Below, piece after piece: positions 34,407 through 45,243 of a stretch of 64,000 nucleotides of DNA (within the stretch, counting starts at the first letter, position 1; each line of letters begins with the position of its first letter). The stretch is from Methylobacter sp. Its GTDB lineage: Bacteria; Pseudomonadota; Gammaproteobacteria; Methylococcales; Methylomonadaceae. A model generated the notes under the pieces. It saw only the letters and a list, made by a program, of their open reading frames with translations, made no database searches and was not told where the DNA came from. The position numbers and the translations under genes were made by a program. The DNA is taken from NCBI GenBank assembly GCA_024636505.1, contig JAGXGY010000064.1, positions 1-64,000 on the forward strand, given 5' to 3'.

Positions 34407-35537
34407 TCAATGGGGTAAAAATTTCTTATGGGTATGGATTGACATAAGAATGCCGAAGCCGGACAGCAGCGTGACTATGGAGGTGCCGCCATAGCTGATT
34501 AAAGGTAGCGGCACGCCGACGACGGGGAGTACGCCGATGACCATGCCTATGTTAACAAAAACATAAACAAAAAAAGTGAAGGCCAGGCTGCCAGCTAATA
34601 GACGACTGTAAGTATCCTGAGCCTGTGAGGCGATATATAAACAGCGGCTGATGATAAGCAAGTACAACGCTAATAGGCCGATGCAGCCGAAAAGACCGAA
34701 TTCTTCGGCAAACACGGCAAATATAAAGTCGGTAGAGCTTTCCGGCAAAAAGTCCAATTCCGATTGGGTGCTGCCCAGCCAGCCTTTGCCATAGATGCCC
34801 CCGGAGCCAATGGCGATTTTCGATTGAATAATATGGTAACCCCTGCCTAAGGGATCGGCTTCCGGATTTAAGAAGGTCAGTACCCGGTCGCGCTGATAGG
34901 TGCGCATAAAATGCCAGAGTATCGGCGTCAGTCCTGTTAGTGTCGCACCAATGGCCAATATGAATCGCCAGGAGAGTCCGGCAAAAAACAGTACACCGGC
35001 ACCGGAACTGGCAACCAGCAGTGAGGTGCCTAAATCCGGTTGTTTGGCGATCAATAGGGTCGGAATAATGATCAGTATCCCGGCTATCAGCAGTTGTTTC
35101 GGTTTTGGCGGTAATGCGTGTTCCGCTAAATACCAGGCGATCATCATGGGGGTGGTGATTTTGATCATTTCCGACGGCTGAAAACGAAAAATACCCAGAT
35201 CCAGCCAGCGTTGTGCACCCTTACCGAATTGACCCAAAACCAGTACCGCAACGAGCAACAACAGTCCTAAGCCAAAAAGCAGAGCCGAATAACGTTTAAA
35301 CTGATAAGGATCGACATGAGCCAGTATGGTCATTAAAAAAAAGGCCAGACCAACCCGTGCCGCCTGGCGCACCAGTATATCCATATCCTGACTGCCGGCA
35401 CTGTAAAGAATAATAAAACTCAACAATGAGATAAGAAACAGGCCGATAAATAAGGGAATATCTATGTGCAGTTTTCTGAGAATATTACCGATAACCGACG
35501 GAGGATGAAATTGTTCGCTTCGGGTTTCAGTTTTCAT
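34407..35537 (-). CDS. rodA: Peptidoglycan glycosyltransferase RodA
   Basis: RodA polymerises glycan strands during elongation as a SEDS-family integral membrane enzyme. The 376-residue protein has about ten hydrophobic helices, GAQRWLDLGIFRFQPSEMIK near residue 108 and the conserved ESSTDFIFAVFAEEFG loop near residue 270. The end GGTSIVTLLSGFGILMSI is also typical. It overlaps mrdA (PBP2), its partner transpeptidase, by 11 bases. Confidence 0.97.
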   Translation of the reverse strand: MKTETRSEQFHPPSVIGNILRKLHIDIPLFIGLFLISLLSFIILYSAGSQDMDILVRQAARVGLAFFLMTILAHVDPYQFKRYSALLFGLGLLLLVAVLVLGQFGKGAQRWLDLGIFRFQPSEMIKITTPMMIAWYLAEHALPPKPKQLLIAGILIIIPTLLIAKQPDLGTSLLVASSGAGVLFFAGLSWRFILAIGATLTGLTPILWHFMRTYQRDRVLTFLNPEADPLGRGYHIIQSKIAIGSGGIYGKGWLGSTQSELDFLPESSTDFIFAVFAEEFGLFGCIGLLALYLLIISRCLYIASQAQDTYSRLLAGSLAFTFFVYVFVNIGMVIGVLPVVGVPLPLISYGGTSIVTLLSGFGILMSIHTHKKFLPH

Positions 35538-37371
35538 TATTGCTACCTAAAAATTGCTTGATAACCTTGCCCGCGATCGGTGCCGCGACTGAGCCGCCGT
35601 GACCGCCGTTTTCCATAACAACCGCAACGGCAATTTTGGGGTCGTCAGCCGGGGCGAAAGAAATAAACAAGGCGTGGTCGCGTAATTTGAAATCAATGTC
35701 GTTTTCGTTGTATTTGGCATCCTGTTTAATGCTGAACACCTGCGCGGTGCCGGTTTTTCCGGCGATTTGGTAGTTAATATCCTTGCCGATGCTCTTGGCT
35801 GTACCGCGTGCGCCATGAATAACATTGACCATGGACGAAATGATGCTATCGATATTTTCTGGTTTAAGCTCGAGATTTTCCTGGGGATTTTCCGTGTCCG
35901 AGCCGGTAGCATCGGGATCGACAGGTTTTTTTACCAGAAAGGGAGTGACTACTTCGCCTTTATTTGCCAGTGTGGCGGTGGCTCTGGCAAGCTGTATCGG
36001 TGTAATCTGAAGAAATCCCTGGCCTATGCCGGTGATCAGCGTTTCTCCCGGATACCAGGCCTGATTGCGTCGATTGCGTTTCCACTCCCGCGATGGCAAC
36101 AATCCTTGCTTTTCTCCGGTCAGATCAATGCCGGACTTTTCGCCAAAACCAAAATACTGTAAAAAATCATGCATACGATCGATACCTAAAGTTAATGCCA
36201 GACTGTAAAAATACACATCGCAGGATTGAGTAATGGCGTCGGTCATATTAACCGAGCCATGACCGCCTCTTTTCCAATCGCGATAATGGTGGCTGACATT
36301 GGGCAGCTGATAATAGCCGGGGCAGAAGGTCTTGTGATCAACACTTATGGCGTTGTATTCAAGCCCGGCCAATGCAATAAACGGTTTAAGGGTTGATCCC
36401 GGTGGATATAAGCCACGTAGTGCGCGATTAAACAGCGGTTGATTATCGGAGGACTGTAGCGCTTGATATGCATCATTGCTTATGCCGATAACAAAAGGAT
36501 TGGGATCAAATCCGGGACGACTGGCAAAAACCAGTACGCCGCCGCTTTTAATGTCAATGGCGACCACGGCGCCATTAAAAGTATCCAATGCGTCATAAGC
36601 GGTTTTTTGTAAATCTATATCCAGCGTCAGATAAAGATTTTTGCCCGCAACCGGAAGGACTGAGTTTACCGTGTTAATGGCGCGACCCTGCACATTGGTT
36701 TCTATTTCTGCATAGCCGGTCTTGCCATGCAGTTCGCTTTCATAGGAGTTTTCTATACCAATTTTGCCGACATGGCTAGAGCCTCTGTATTCGGCGATAG
36801 GCAGCGATTTCATTTCTGCTTCGTTGATGCGTCCCACGTAACCGACAACATGAGAAGCTAAGTCGGTATAGGGATAATGTCGGACCAGACGAGCCTGAAT
36901 GTCAACGCCGGGAAAATAGGGTCTGACAACCGCAAATTTGGCAATTTCCTGGTCGCTCATACTCATTAACAGTGGGGTGCTGACGAAGCGTTTTTGCCGT
37001 TTGCGTTGCTTCTGAAATTGGTCGATCTTTTCGTCAGAGATGTCGAGTAGTTTTTGTAAACGCAGCAAAGTATCGTCAATATTTTTGATTTGCTCTGGAA
37101 TGAGCTCAAGGCTGAAAGATTGTGTGTTGTCGGCTAGAACCTTGCCGTTTCGATCATAAATAATACCTCTGGTCGGCACCAGAGGTTCTATTTTAATGCT
37201 ATTGTCTTTAGCCAGTGAAGCGTAATGTTCGTGACCTACAATCTGCAGATAAACCAGCCGCACAATCAGACCGGAAGTTAATAGTGAAATGACAATAAAT
37301 GCAGCAATAATCCGATTAAGAAATAGGCGACTCTCTACTAACTTATTTTTAATAGTATAGATACGGGACAT
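35527..37371 (-). CDS. mrdA: Penicillin-binding protein 2 (elongasome transpeptidase)
   Basis: PBP2 cross-links peptidoglycan in the elongation complex with RodA and MreC. The 614 residues start with a cytoplasmic stretch and a membrane helix (IIAAFIVISLLTSGLIVRLV). The pedestal domain has PTRGIIYDRNGKVLADN near residue 73. In the transpeptidase domain, SxxK is STLKPF near residue 330, SxD (SCD) lies near 387 and KTGTAQ near 544. A 17-base gap follows mreD. Length is normal (E. coli 633). Confidence 0.97.
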   Translation of the reverse strand: MSRIYTIKNKLVESRLFLNRIIAAFIVISLLTSGLIVRLVYLQIVGHEHYASLAKDNSIKIEPLVPTRGIIYDRNGKVLADNTQSFSLELIPEQIKNIDDTLLRLQKLLDISDEKIDQFQKQRKRQKRFVSTPLLMSMSDQEIAKFAVVRPYFPGVDIQARLVRHYPYTDLASHVVGYVGRINEAEMKSLPIAEYRGSSHVGKIGIENSYESELHGKTGYAEIETNVQGRAINTVNSVLPVAGKNLYLTLDIDLQKTAYDALDTFNGAVVAIDIKSGGVLVFASRPGFDPNPFVIGISNDAYQALQSSDNQPLFNRALRGLYPPGSTLKPFIALAGLEYNAISVDHKTFCPGYYQLPNVSHHYRDWKRGGHGSVNMTDAITQSCDVYFYSLALTLGIDRMHDFLQYFGFGEKSGIDLTGEKQGLLPSREWKRNRRNQAWYPGETLITGIGQGFLQITPIQLARATATLANKGEVVTPFLVKKPVDPDATGSDTENPQENLELKPENIDSIISSMVNVIHGARGTAKSIGKDINYQIAGKTGTAQVFSIKQDAKYNENDIDFKLRDHALFISFAPADDPKIAVAVVMENGGHGGSVAAPIAGKVIKQFLGSNNEN

Positions 37372-37388
37372 ATTGGTTTCGGCGCGTT

Positions 37389-37871
37389 TTATTTAGCGCG
37401 TCGTGATAAACGGACGCGACGTAATGCTGTATAGATAAAAGGCCAGCATAGGGTGCCGGTAAAAACAGGTAGCCAAAAAGAGGCGTGCAGTTGAGACTGA
37501 TGCTGAATATTGTTAAGCCAGAAAAGCAGTATTTGGATAAATAGCAGGCAAAAGAAAATAAACAGGCTTTGTTGCGGCAAGGGGAATTGACGCAAGCGCT
37601 TATGCAGCAACAGACAAATATAGATGATCAATGAATAGGTCAGTGCATACTGGCCAAGGACTCTTCCCGTCAGCACGTCGGTCAATAACCCAATTGTCCA
37701 GGCATGAAATATACCGACGCGTTCCGGCACGGCAATTGTCCAGTAGATGAGTGCCAGAAGTACCCAATCCGGATTTATGTTGATTAAAAAACCGGGCCAA
37801 GGTGCAATTCTTAAACACATTGCCACGACGATAGTCACAATAATGCGGCCAAATCCGGAATAGTTATTCAT
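37389..37871 (-). CDS. mreD: Rod shape-determining protein MreD
   Basis: A 160-residue inner-membrane protein with about five hydrophobic helices. Family features include PWPGFLININPDWVLLALIY near residue 24 and HAWTIGLLTDVLTGRVLGQ near residue 56. MreD works with MreC to organise the elongasome. It overlaps mreC by 8 bases and precedes mrdA. Size equals the E. coli homologue. Confidence 0.95.
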   Translation of the reverse strand: MNNYSGFGRIIVTIVVAMCLRIAPWPGFLININPDWVLLALIYWTIAVPERVGIFHAWTIGLLTDVLTGRVLGQYALTYSLIIYICLLLHKRLRQFPLPQQSLFIFFCLLFIQILLFWLNNIQHQSQLHASFWLPVFTGTLCWPFIYTALRRVRLSRRAK

Positions 37872-38799
37872 CGCTGGCTGTTCCCGCCTTTGCTGCGGGC
37901 ACTTTGCGCGTTAATACGCTGTCGGCTGATGGGTTGTTGACGGTTTCCGCTGTTGGTTTTGTCGTTAGCGAAACAGGGGACGAGTCGCTCCAGACAATTA
38001 ACAATTCCCTGTTCCGATCCAGCATGGCTTTAGGCGTAGCGGTAATGTTGACGAAAGGTTTGCTGGTTATCGGGGTGAAATCGTCGACCACGGCTACCGG
38101 ATAACCCGACGGGAAAGTGCCGCCTAGACCTGATGTTATCAGCAAATCACCCGGGCGAATATCCGCATTATTGGGTAAAAAGGGCAGGTTAAGTCGGTTT
38201 AGCTGTCCGCTGCCTACCGCAATAGTCAATAGGCCGTTACGATTGACTTGTACGGGGATGGCATGATTCGGGTCGGTAATCAACATGATTTCAGAGCTGA
38301 ATGGCAAGGCACGGAAAACTTGTCCGACCACGCCGTTGGCATCCAGTACCGGTTGTTGGGGATGAACACCGAAACGGGTGCCTTTGTTGACTGCCACGAC
38401 ATGTTCGTAGGGAGCCATATTGATCGATAATAATTCTGCGATCAGCAATTGTTCGCCAAGTTTAAAAGAATTTTCCAGTAATGCGCGCAGACGGATGTTT
38501 TCTTTTTCCAGGGAGTCAAATTTAAGTAAGCGGGTTTTATCGATAAATTGTTCGTCGCGTAAGTGGGCGTTCTCCGTTTTTAAGGCCGAATAAGAGCTGA
38601 TCGAGTAGGCGGCTTCCTCGATCAATACTGACGGTAAGTCGATTAAATATTTTATAGGGTCGATGACAACGGATAATGTGGATCGAAGTGAGTCCAGTCG
38701 ATGACTTCTGTATTCGGTTATCAGTAAAGCCACTGAAGCAATTATGGCTACAAGCAGGCGGGTGTTGATGGACGGTCCGGTAGCAAATAAAAGTTTTAT
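37864..38799 (-). CDS. mreC: Rod shape-determining protein MreC, apparently with an ATA start
   Basis: MreC is a periplasmic scaffold anchored by one N-terminal helix. Canonical starts are missing: the first usable GTG (38733) falls inside the membrane helix. Reading upstream in frame gives IKLLFATGPSINTRLLVAII, matching the normal MreC opening (compare MKPIFSRGPSL in E. coli). The first codon is ATA at 38797-38799, nine bases after AAAGAGG. From there the protein is 311 residues, with the coiled-coil and beta domains (NKGTRFGVHPQQPVLDANG, GDLLITSGLGGTFPSGYPV) intact. An AUA start, a recent ATG-to-ATA change or a sequence error would explain this. It overlaps mreD by 8 bases. Confidence 0.93.
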   Translation of the reverse strand: MKLLFATGPSINTRLLVAIIASVALLITEYRSHRLDSLRSTLSVVIDPIKYLIDLPSVLIEEAAYSISSYSALKTENAHLRDEQFIDKTRLLKFDSLEKENIRLRALLENSFKLGEQLLIAELLSINMAPYEHVVAVNKGTRFGVHPQQPVLDANGVVGQVFRALPFSSEIMLITDPNHAIPVQVNRNGLLTIAVGSGQLNRLNLPFLPNNADIRPGDLLITSGLGGTFPSGYPVAVVDDFTPITSKPFVNITATPKAMLDRNRELLIVWSDSSPVSLTTKPTAETVNNPSADSVLTRKVPAAKAGTASDE

Positions 38800-38911
38800 A
38801 GCGGGATGCCTCTTTATCCAGTTGAAAAATAATATGAACGCACAGGCTGGGCTCGCGCCACCCAGTCTGTGATTTCGGCTGCCGCCAAAATAAACGACCG
38901 AATGATTATTT

Positions 38912-39970
<1,059 letters not shown>

Positions 39971-40084
39971 TCAAGGGAATAGTTATGTATTACTTTATCA
40001 ATCAAGCGGGTATTTGAGCAAGATATAAAGTATTATAAACATATTAATTATAGAGTATCTGAAATTTTTTATTGGGAGTTAATC

Positions 40085-40372
40085 GTGTCTTTAACCGTAA
40101 GTGAAGTCAAAGATTGCGCACATTTAGCGCGACTGGGAATAGAGGAACAGGATATTTCCTCTTATGCAAAAGATTTATCCGGGATGCTGGATTTGCTGAC
40201 GCAGATGAACGATCTTGACACTGATGGCGTCGAGCCCATGGCTCACCCGATGGATCAAGTGCAAAGATTGCGTGTCGATGTCGTCACCGAACAGGTCGAC
40301 CGCGAAAAATTTCAGGCTATTGCTCCGCAGGTAGAAGCGGGGCTTTACCTAGTACCCAAAGTCATCGAGTAA
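40085..40372 (+). CDS. gatC: Asp/Glu-tRNA amidotransferase subunit C
   Basis: A 95-residue linker subunit of GatCAB, which amidates mischarged Glu-tRNA(Gln) or Asp-tRNA(Asn). It starts with GTG at 40085, four bases after GGGAG. The sequence [20 protein letters not shown] and the [16 protein letters not shown] segment near residue 55 are conserved. It is first in gatC-gatA-gatB, 17 bases before gatA. Confidence 0.95.
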   Translation: MSLTVSEVKDCAHLARLGIEEQDISSYAKDLSGMLDLLTQMNDLDTDGVEPMAHPMDQVQRLRVDVVTEQVDREKFQAIAPQVEAGLYLVPKVIE

Positions 40373-40389
40373 CAGGGAAAATAATACCT

Positions 40390-41841
40390 ATGTATAACAA
40401 AACAATTGCAGAGTTAGCCAAAAGCTTGCGTTCCGGTGAGTTTTCCAGCGTGGAATTGACCTTGGCTTTTTTAGACAGAATTAAACAACATGGCTCACTT
40501 AATGCTTATGTCACTATCACCGAAGATTTAGCGCTTCAGGCGGCCAAAACTGCTGACATAAGACTGGCAGCCGGTAATGCCGAACTGTTAACCGGCATTC
40601 CGATAGCGCAAAAAGATATTTTTTGCACTGAGGGCATTAAAACCAGCTGCGGATCAAGAATGCTGGATAATTTTATTGCACCCTATAATGCAACGGTGGT
40701 GGATAAATTTAATAGCGCCGGTGCGGTGATGCTGGGTAAGCTGAATATGGACGAGTTTGCGATGGGCTCGTCCAATGAAACCAGTTATTACGGCGCAGTT
40801 AAAAATCCCTGGAATATTAACGCCGTACCCGGCGGATCATCCGGCGGTTCGGCGGCGGCCGTTGCCGCAAGGCTTGCGGTCTGTGCGACCGGCACTGATA
40901 CCGGCGGTTCGATACGCCAACCTGCCGCGCTTTGCGGCATTACCGGCTTGAAGCCAACTTATGGCCGGGTGTCCCGTTACGGCATGATTGCTTATGCCTC
41001 CAGCCTTGATCAAGGCGGGCCGATGACCCGCAGCGCCGAAGATGCGGCGCTCATGCTGCAAACTATGGCCGGTTTTGATGACAAAGATTCAACCAGCGTC
41101 GACGTGTCGGTTCCTGATTATAGAGCCGGCTTAAACAACAGCCTCGAAGGCTTGAAAATCGGTCTGCCCAAAGAGTTTTTCGGCGAGGGCTTAAGTAGCG
41201 ATGTGGCGGCAACGCTTGAAGCTGCTATTAACGAATACCGGAAATTAGGCGCTACGGTTACGGAAGTTTCCATGCCCAGTCTTAAGCTGGCCATTCCCGC
41301 TTATTATGTGATTGCCCCGGCGGAATGCTCCGCCAATCTGTCGCGTTTTGACGGCGTACGTTTTGGTTATCGTTGTGAAAATCCGGTTGATTTAACCGAC
41401 CTCTATACCCGTTCGCGCGGCGAAGGTTTTGGTAAGGAAGTTAAGCGCCGTATTCTGATGGGTACCTATGCGCTGTCGGCCGGTTATTACGACGCTTATT
41501 ATATAAAGGCGCAAAAAGTCCGCCGTCTGATTAGCGAGGATTTCAAAAGAGCGCTGGCGGAAGTCGACGTGATGATGGGACCGGTTACGCCATCCACCGC
41601 TTTCGGCATCGGCGAGAAAATCGACAATCCGATTGAAATGTATTTATCCGATATTTACACGATTGCAATCAATCTTGCCGGGGTTCCGGCGATGTCGGTT
41701 CCGGCTGGGTTTGCTAAAGGCTTGCCGGTCGGTTTGCAGATTATCGGTCATTATTTTGCCGAAGATAAGTTGTTGAATATCGCCCATCAGTATCAACAAG
41801 TCACCGATTGGCACACACAGATACCTAAAGGTTTCGAGTAA
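40390..41841 (+). CDS. gatA: Asp/Glu-tRNA amidotransferase subunit A
   Basis: The glutaminase/amidase subunit, 483 residues. The amidase signature is intact: catalytic lysine in [20 protein letters not shown] near residue 77, [13 protein letters not shown] near residue 150 with the cis-serine, and [17 protein letters not shown] near residue 170 with the nucleophile. It liberates ammonia and channels it to GatB. Spacing of 11 bases to gatB indicates one operon. Confidence 0.97.
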   Translation: MYNKTIAELAKSLRSGEFSSVELTLAFLDRIKQHGSLNAYVTITEDLALQAAKTADIRLAAGNAELLTGIPIAQKDIFCTEGIKTSCGSRMLDNFIAPYNATVVDKFNSAGAVMLGKLNMDEFAMGSSNETSYYGAVKNPWNINAVPGGSSGGSAAAVAARLAVCATGTDTGGSIRQPAALCGITGLKPTYGRVSRYGMIAYASSLDQGGPMTRSAEDAALMLQTMAGFDDKDSTSVDVSVPDYRAGLNNSLEGLKIGLPKEFFGEGLSSDVAATLEAAINEYRKLGATVTEVSMPSLKLAIPAYYVIAPAECSANLSRFDGVRFGYRCENPVDLTDLYTRSRGEGFGKEVKRRILMGTYALSAGYYDAYYIKAQKVRRLISEDFKRALAEVDVMMGPVTPSTAFGIGEKIDNPIEMYLSDIYTIAINLAGVPAMSVPAGFAKGLPVGLQIIGHYFAEDKLLNIAHQYQQVTDWHTQIPKGFE

Positions 41842-41852
41842 GGAGCACACAG

Positions 41853-43289
41853 ATGAGATCACAATGGGAAACAATCATCGGCCTGGAAATCCACGCCCAA
41901 CTTGCCACCAAATCAAAAATATTTTCAGGGGCATCCACCGCTTACGGCGCGGAACCCAATACTCAGGCCTGCGCGGTTGATTTGGGTTTGCCGGGCGTAC
42001 TGCCGGTATTGAACGAACAAGCTGTACGCATGGCGGTCATCTTCGGCATGGCCGTAGACGCGTATATTGCGCCGTTCTCGGTGTTCGCCAGAAAAAATTA
42101 TTTTTACCCCGACTTGCCGAAAGGCTATCAAATCAGCCAGATGGAACTGCCGATTGTCGGCATCGGCCATTTGGATATTGACGTTGACGGCGTTAGCAAA
42201 CGCATCGGCATCACCCGCGCTCATCTGGAAGAAGACGCCGGCAAATCGCTGCATGAAAATTTTCACGGCTTGACCGGTATTGATTTAAACCGTGCCGGTA
42301 CGCCGTTGCTGGAAATCGTGTCCGAACCGGACATGAATTCGGCTAAAGAAGCTGTAGCTTATATGCGCAAAATGCACGAACTGGTGCGCTATCTGGGTAT
42401 TTGCGACGGCAATATGCAGGAAGGCTCATTCCGCTGTGACGCCAACGTATCGGTGCGTCCCAAAGGCCAGAAAGCATTCGGCACGCGAGCCGAGATCAAA
42501 AACATCAACTCGTTCAGGTTTGTCGAAAAAGCCATCAATCACGAAGTTGAGCGGCAAATAGAGCTGATAGAAAGCGGCGGCAAAGTGGTTCAGGAAACCC
42601 GGCTTTATGATTCCGACAAGGATGAAACCCGTTCCATGCGTAGCAAGGAAGAGGCTAACGATTACCGGTATTTTCCCGATCCAGATCTGTTGCCGGTGCT
42701 GGTCGATGAAGACTTTAAAGCGCAAATAAAAGCCCAATTACCGGAATTGCCCCAAGCAAAAAAACAGCGCTTTAAAGATAGCTATGCGTTGGATGAAGAG
42801 AACGCGACGATACTGACAGCCTCGCGGCAGCTTGGTGATTATTTCGAAACTGTGGTTAAAGAGTCGGGCTGCGAAGCAAAAATGTGCGCCAACTGGCTGA
42901 CCGGCGATTTGTTGGCGGCGCTTAACAAAGCCGGTTTGGAAATTATCGATTCGCCCGTCGGTCACGAACGCCTGGCGGGTTTGCTAACGCGCATCAGCGA
43001 CGGCACTATTTCCGGCAAGATCGCCAAACAGGTATTCGAGGAAATGTGGCAGAGCGCCGCGACCGCCGACCAAATTATCGAAGCCAAAGGCTTGAAACAG
43101 ATCACCGATGTCGGCGCGATAGAAGCCATTATCGATAAAATTATTGCCGATAATCAGGATCAGGTTGAGCAATACCGTAGCGGTAAAGATAAAGTCTTTG
43201 GCTTTTTTGTCGGCCAAGTGATGAAAGAAATGCAGGGTAAGGCCAACCCCGGCGAAGTTAACAAGATGCTGAAAGAAAAGTTAAAGTAA
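41853..43289 (+). CDS. gatB: Asp/Glu-tRNA amidotransferase subunit B
   Basis: The transamidase subunit, 478 residues, which phosphorylates the misacylated tRNA and replaces the carboxyl by an amide. It starts [20 protein letters not shown]. It contains [15 protein letters not shown] near residue 80, [13 protein letters not shown] near residue 190 and a C-terminal YqeY-like tRNA-binding tail ([16 protein letters not shown]). A GU-containing terminator follows. Confidence 0.97.
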   Translation: MRSQWETIIGLEIHAQLATKSKIFSGASTAYGAEPNTQACAVDLGLPGVLPVLNEQAVRMAVIFGMAVDAYIAPFSVFARKNYFYPDLPKGYQISQMELPIVGIGHLDIDVDGVSKRIGITRAHLEEDAGKSLHENFHGLTGIDLNRAGTPLLEIVSEPDMNSAKEAVAYMRKMHELVRYLGICDGNMQEGSFRCDANVSVRPKGQKAFGTRAEIKNINSFRFVEKAINHEVERQIELIESGGKVVQETRLYDSDKDETRSMRSKEEANDYRYFPDPDLLPVLVDEDFKAQIKAQLPELPQAKKQRFKDSYALDEENATILTASRQLGDYFETVVKESGCEAKMCANWLTGDLLAALNKAGLEIIDSPVGHERLAGLLTRISDGTISGKIAKQVFEEMWQSAATADQIIEAKGLKQITDVGAIEAIIDKIIADNQDQVEQYRSGKDKVFGFFVGQVMKEMQGKANPGEVNKMLKEKLK

Positions 43290-43361
43290 GCGTATATATG
43301 GGCAATGTTTTCTGCCCGCGCGATTAACGGCATAAGCTGTCAAATCGCATCCCGGCACAAA

Positions 43362-43395
43362 CCATCCAATCCTTAGCGGGGTTGGGTGGTTTTTT
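43362..43395 (+). terminator. Rho-independent terminator after gatB
   Basis: CCATCCAA pairs with TTGGGTGG over 8 bp, including one G-T pair, around a 12-base loop, followed by six Ts. It lies 72 bases after the gatB stop, between convergent genes. Confidence 0.75.
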
Positions 43396-43441
43396 ATGAG
43401 TGCTGTTTGGGGTTTCAATCTGGCAATGCATTAGCTGGGAG

Positions 43442-44206
43442 TTACATCAACGGCAGTATCTGTTTAAGAATCTTGCCGTTTGTTACCAGGATTTGCTTGG
43501 GAAATAGCCCTTTATTGCCTTGAAAGTCGGTAACCGTGGCTCCCGCTTCTTCGGCTATCAATGCGCCGGCGGCAACGTCATACAGGTTCAACTCCTGCTC
43601 CCAAAAAGCATCAACTTGGCCATCCGCAACTAGGCATAGATCGATTGCTGCCGAGCCGAAACGGCGCTGTCCGGTTGTTACCTCGGCAATCCGGCAAAAC
43701 CGTTGCAGGTTGTTTTCTTTTAGGTAAGAGCGCAAGCAGGCGAATCCGGTGGCGACCATTGCATCGGCAAGGTTGCTTTCATTGGAGACGGCAATGGTTT
43801 GGCCGTTTTTCCAGGCTCCCTTGCCTTTTTCGGCGGCATAATAATCATCCAGTGCCGGCGCATAGACGGCGCCAAAGATGAGTTCCTGGTCAATTTCCAG
43901 AGCAACGCTGATGCCCCAGAAGTACTGGCCTCTTGAAAATGAGTGCGTTCCATCAATCGGATCGACAATCCAGCGGTTAGTTTGATTGGCGCTTTGTCCG
44001 CTTTCTTCTCCCCAAAAACCGAATTGCGGGTAATGTTCGGCTAGGGATGCTTGTAAAAAGGCTTCAACCGCCACGTCGGCATCGGTGACTAGGTCGCGGG
44101 GACTTTTTTTTGTGACTTCTAAGTTTTTCAGATCTTTAAAGTAAGTCATCGCAATCGACCCGGCTTCGCGGATGATGTTTTCAAGAACGGTCTGTGAGAT
44201 GGACAT
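43442..44206 (-). CDS. Inositol monophosphatase family protein
   Basis: A 254-residue Mg2+-dependent phosphatase. The family signature WIVDPIDGTHSFSRG near residue 82 holds metal ligands. Upstream SPRDLVTDADVAVEAFL and GEESG near residue 67 supply others, and LNLYDVAAGALIAEEAG near residue 208 is the second signature. The substrate could be inositol phosphate, histidinol phosphate or PAP. No pathway neighbours decide. It is convergent with gatB and divergent from dhaL. Confidence 0.87.
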   Translation of the reverse strand: MSISQTVLENIIREAGSIAMTYFKDLKNLEVTKKSPRDLVTDADVAVEAFLQASLAEHYPQFGFWGEESGQSANQTNRWIVDPIDGTHSFSRGQYFWGISVALEIDQELIFGAVYAPALDDYYAAEKGKGAWKNGQTIAVSNESNLADAMVATGFACLRSYLKENNLQRFCRIAEVTTGQRRFGSAAIDLCLVADGQVDAFWEQELNLYDVAAGALIAEEAGATVTDFQGNKGLFPKQILVTNGKILKQILPLM

Positions 44207-44595
44207 TTATAGTAACCTTGTCGATAAGAGGGTGAGAGTATCGTTAATCCGGATAAGTATTACTTTATAGAAAATATCCTTATATCGGAATCAGCATTAG
44301 GCATGACTTTTTTGGGCAACCATAACATCAGCTTTGTAATCAGATTTTAATGTTCTGCTGAGTGACTTTGCACACCAAGAAAATAGGCATTTAATCGGGC
44401 ATGATGGATATTCGTTGTCATTGCGGGCAAACCATAGCTTTTGTCGATGATTAATTCAAGCGGTATTAGTCGACAGACGAATATGGCGGTCGAATAAATG
44501 CGCGCTAACATAGGATGTGCGGCTTGGGGTATGATTTGTAAGGCGGGTGAGGGATGCGCATCACCCTAATGACTTTTTTTGACTTGGAGAATGCC
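44207..44595. other. Spacer upstream of dhaL
   Basis: About 390 bases with no supported gene. Near its right end GGGTGA and TCACCC (44546-44567) form a short hairpin followed by a loose T-rich stretch at 44574-44580, within the dhaL leader. Nothing else recognisable was seen. Confidence 0.5.
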
Positions 44596-45243
44596 ATGCA
44601 ATTTGTTCCAGCATTATTACCCAGCCTGATTCAGGCAATAGATCAGGTAATCGAAACGAATGCCGAAGAAGTGACTGCCCTGGATCAGGCTATAGGCGAC
44701 GGCGATCATGTGACTAATCTGCAGCGCGGCATCAAGGCGCTGGTCGCACAAAGCGATGAGTTGGCGCAACTTGATTGGGCTGCTGCCTGGCAGAAAATCG
44801 GTATGACTATGATGACGGCGGTAGGTGGCGCGTCCGGTTCTTTATACGGTACGCTGTTTGTTGCGATGAGCAAGGCTGCTCGCGAACAGCCTTTGGATTT
44901 ACAGGCTTTTGCCGAGATATTCAGCAGCGGCGTGGATGCGGTAAAGCTGCGAGGAAAGGCCGATGCCGGTGAGAAAACCATGCTGGATGTGTTGATTCCG
45001 GTAGCGGCAAGCTTGCGGCAGGGCGCAGCCGATGGGGCTGCGCTGGCTGATGTTTTGGGCAATGTCGCACAGACAGCCATTGTGGGCATGGAATCTACCC
45101 GGGACATGTTGGCTACCAAGGGGCGCGCTTCTTTTTTGGAGGAGCGCAGCCGGGGGCATATTGATGCAGGCGCTAAAACCAGTCAGTTAATGATTTGTGC
45201 GCTGGTCGGCGTGTTGGCGGAGCGTTTAACAGCCCCAGCGTAA
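44596..45243 (+). CDS. dhaL: Dihydroxyacetone kinase subunit DhaL
   Basis: The ADP/ATP-binding subunit of dihydroxyacetone kinase, 215 residues. The nucleotide/Mg motif is DQAIGDGDHVTNLQRGIKAL near residue 30, and GGASGSLYGTLF near residue 77 and GKADAGEKTMLDVLIP near residue 118 are conserved. The ATG at 44596 follows GGAG by 8 bases; a longer frame start is unsupported. Its gene runs towards dhaK and the two overlap at their 3' ends by 18 bases, instead of forming one operon. No PTS subunit (dhaM) is present here. Confidence 0.92.
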   Translation: MQFVPALLPSLIQAIDQVIETNAEEVTALDQAIGDGDHVTNLQRGIKALVAQSDELAQLDWAAAWQKIGMTMMTAVGGASGSLYGTLFVAMSKAAREQPLDLQAFAEIFSSGVDAVKLRGKADAGEKTMLDVLIPVAASLRQGAADGAALADVLGNVAQTAIVGMESTRDMLATKGRASFLEERSRGHIDAGAKTSQLMICALVGVLAERLTAPA

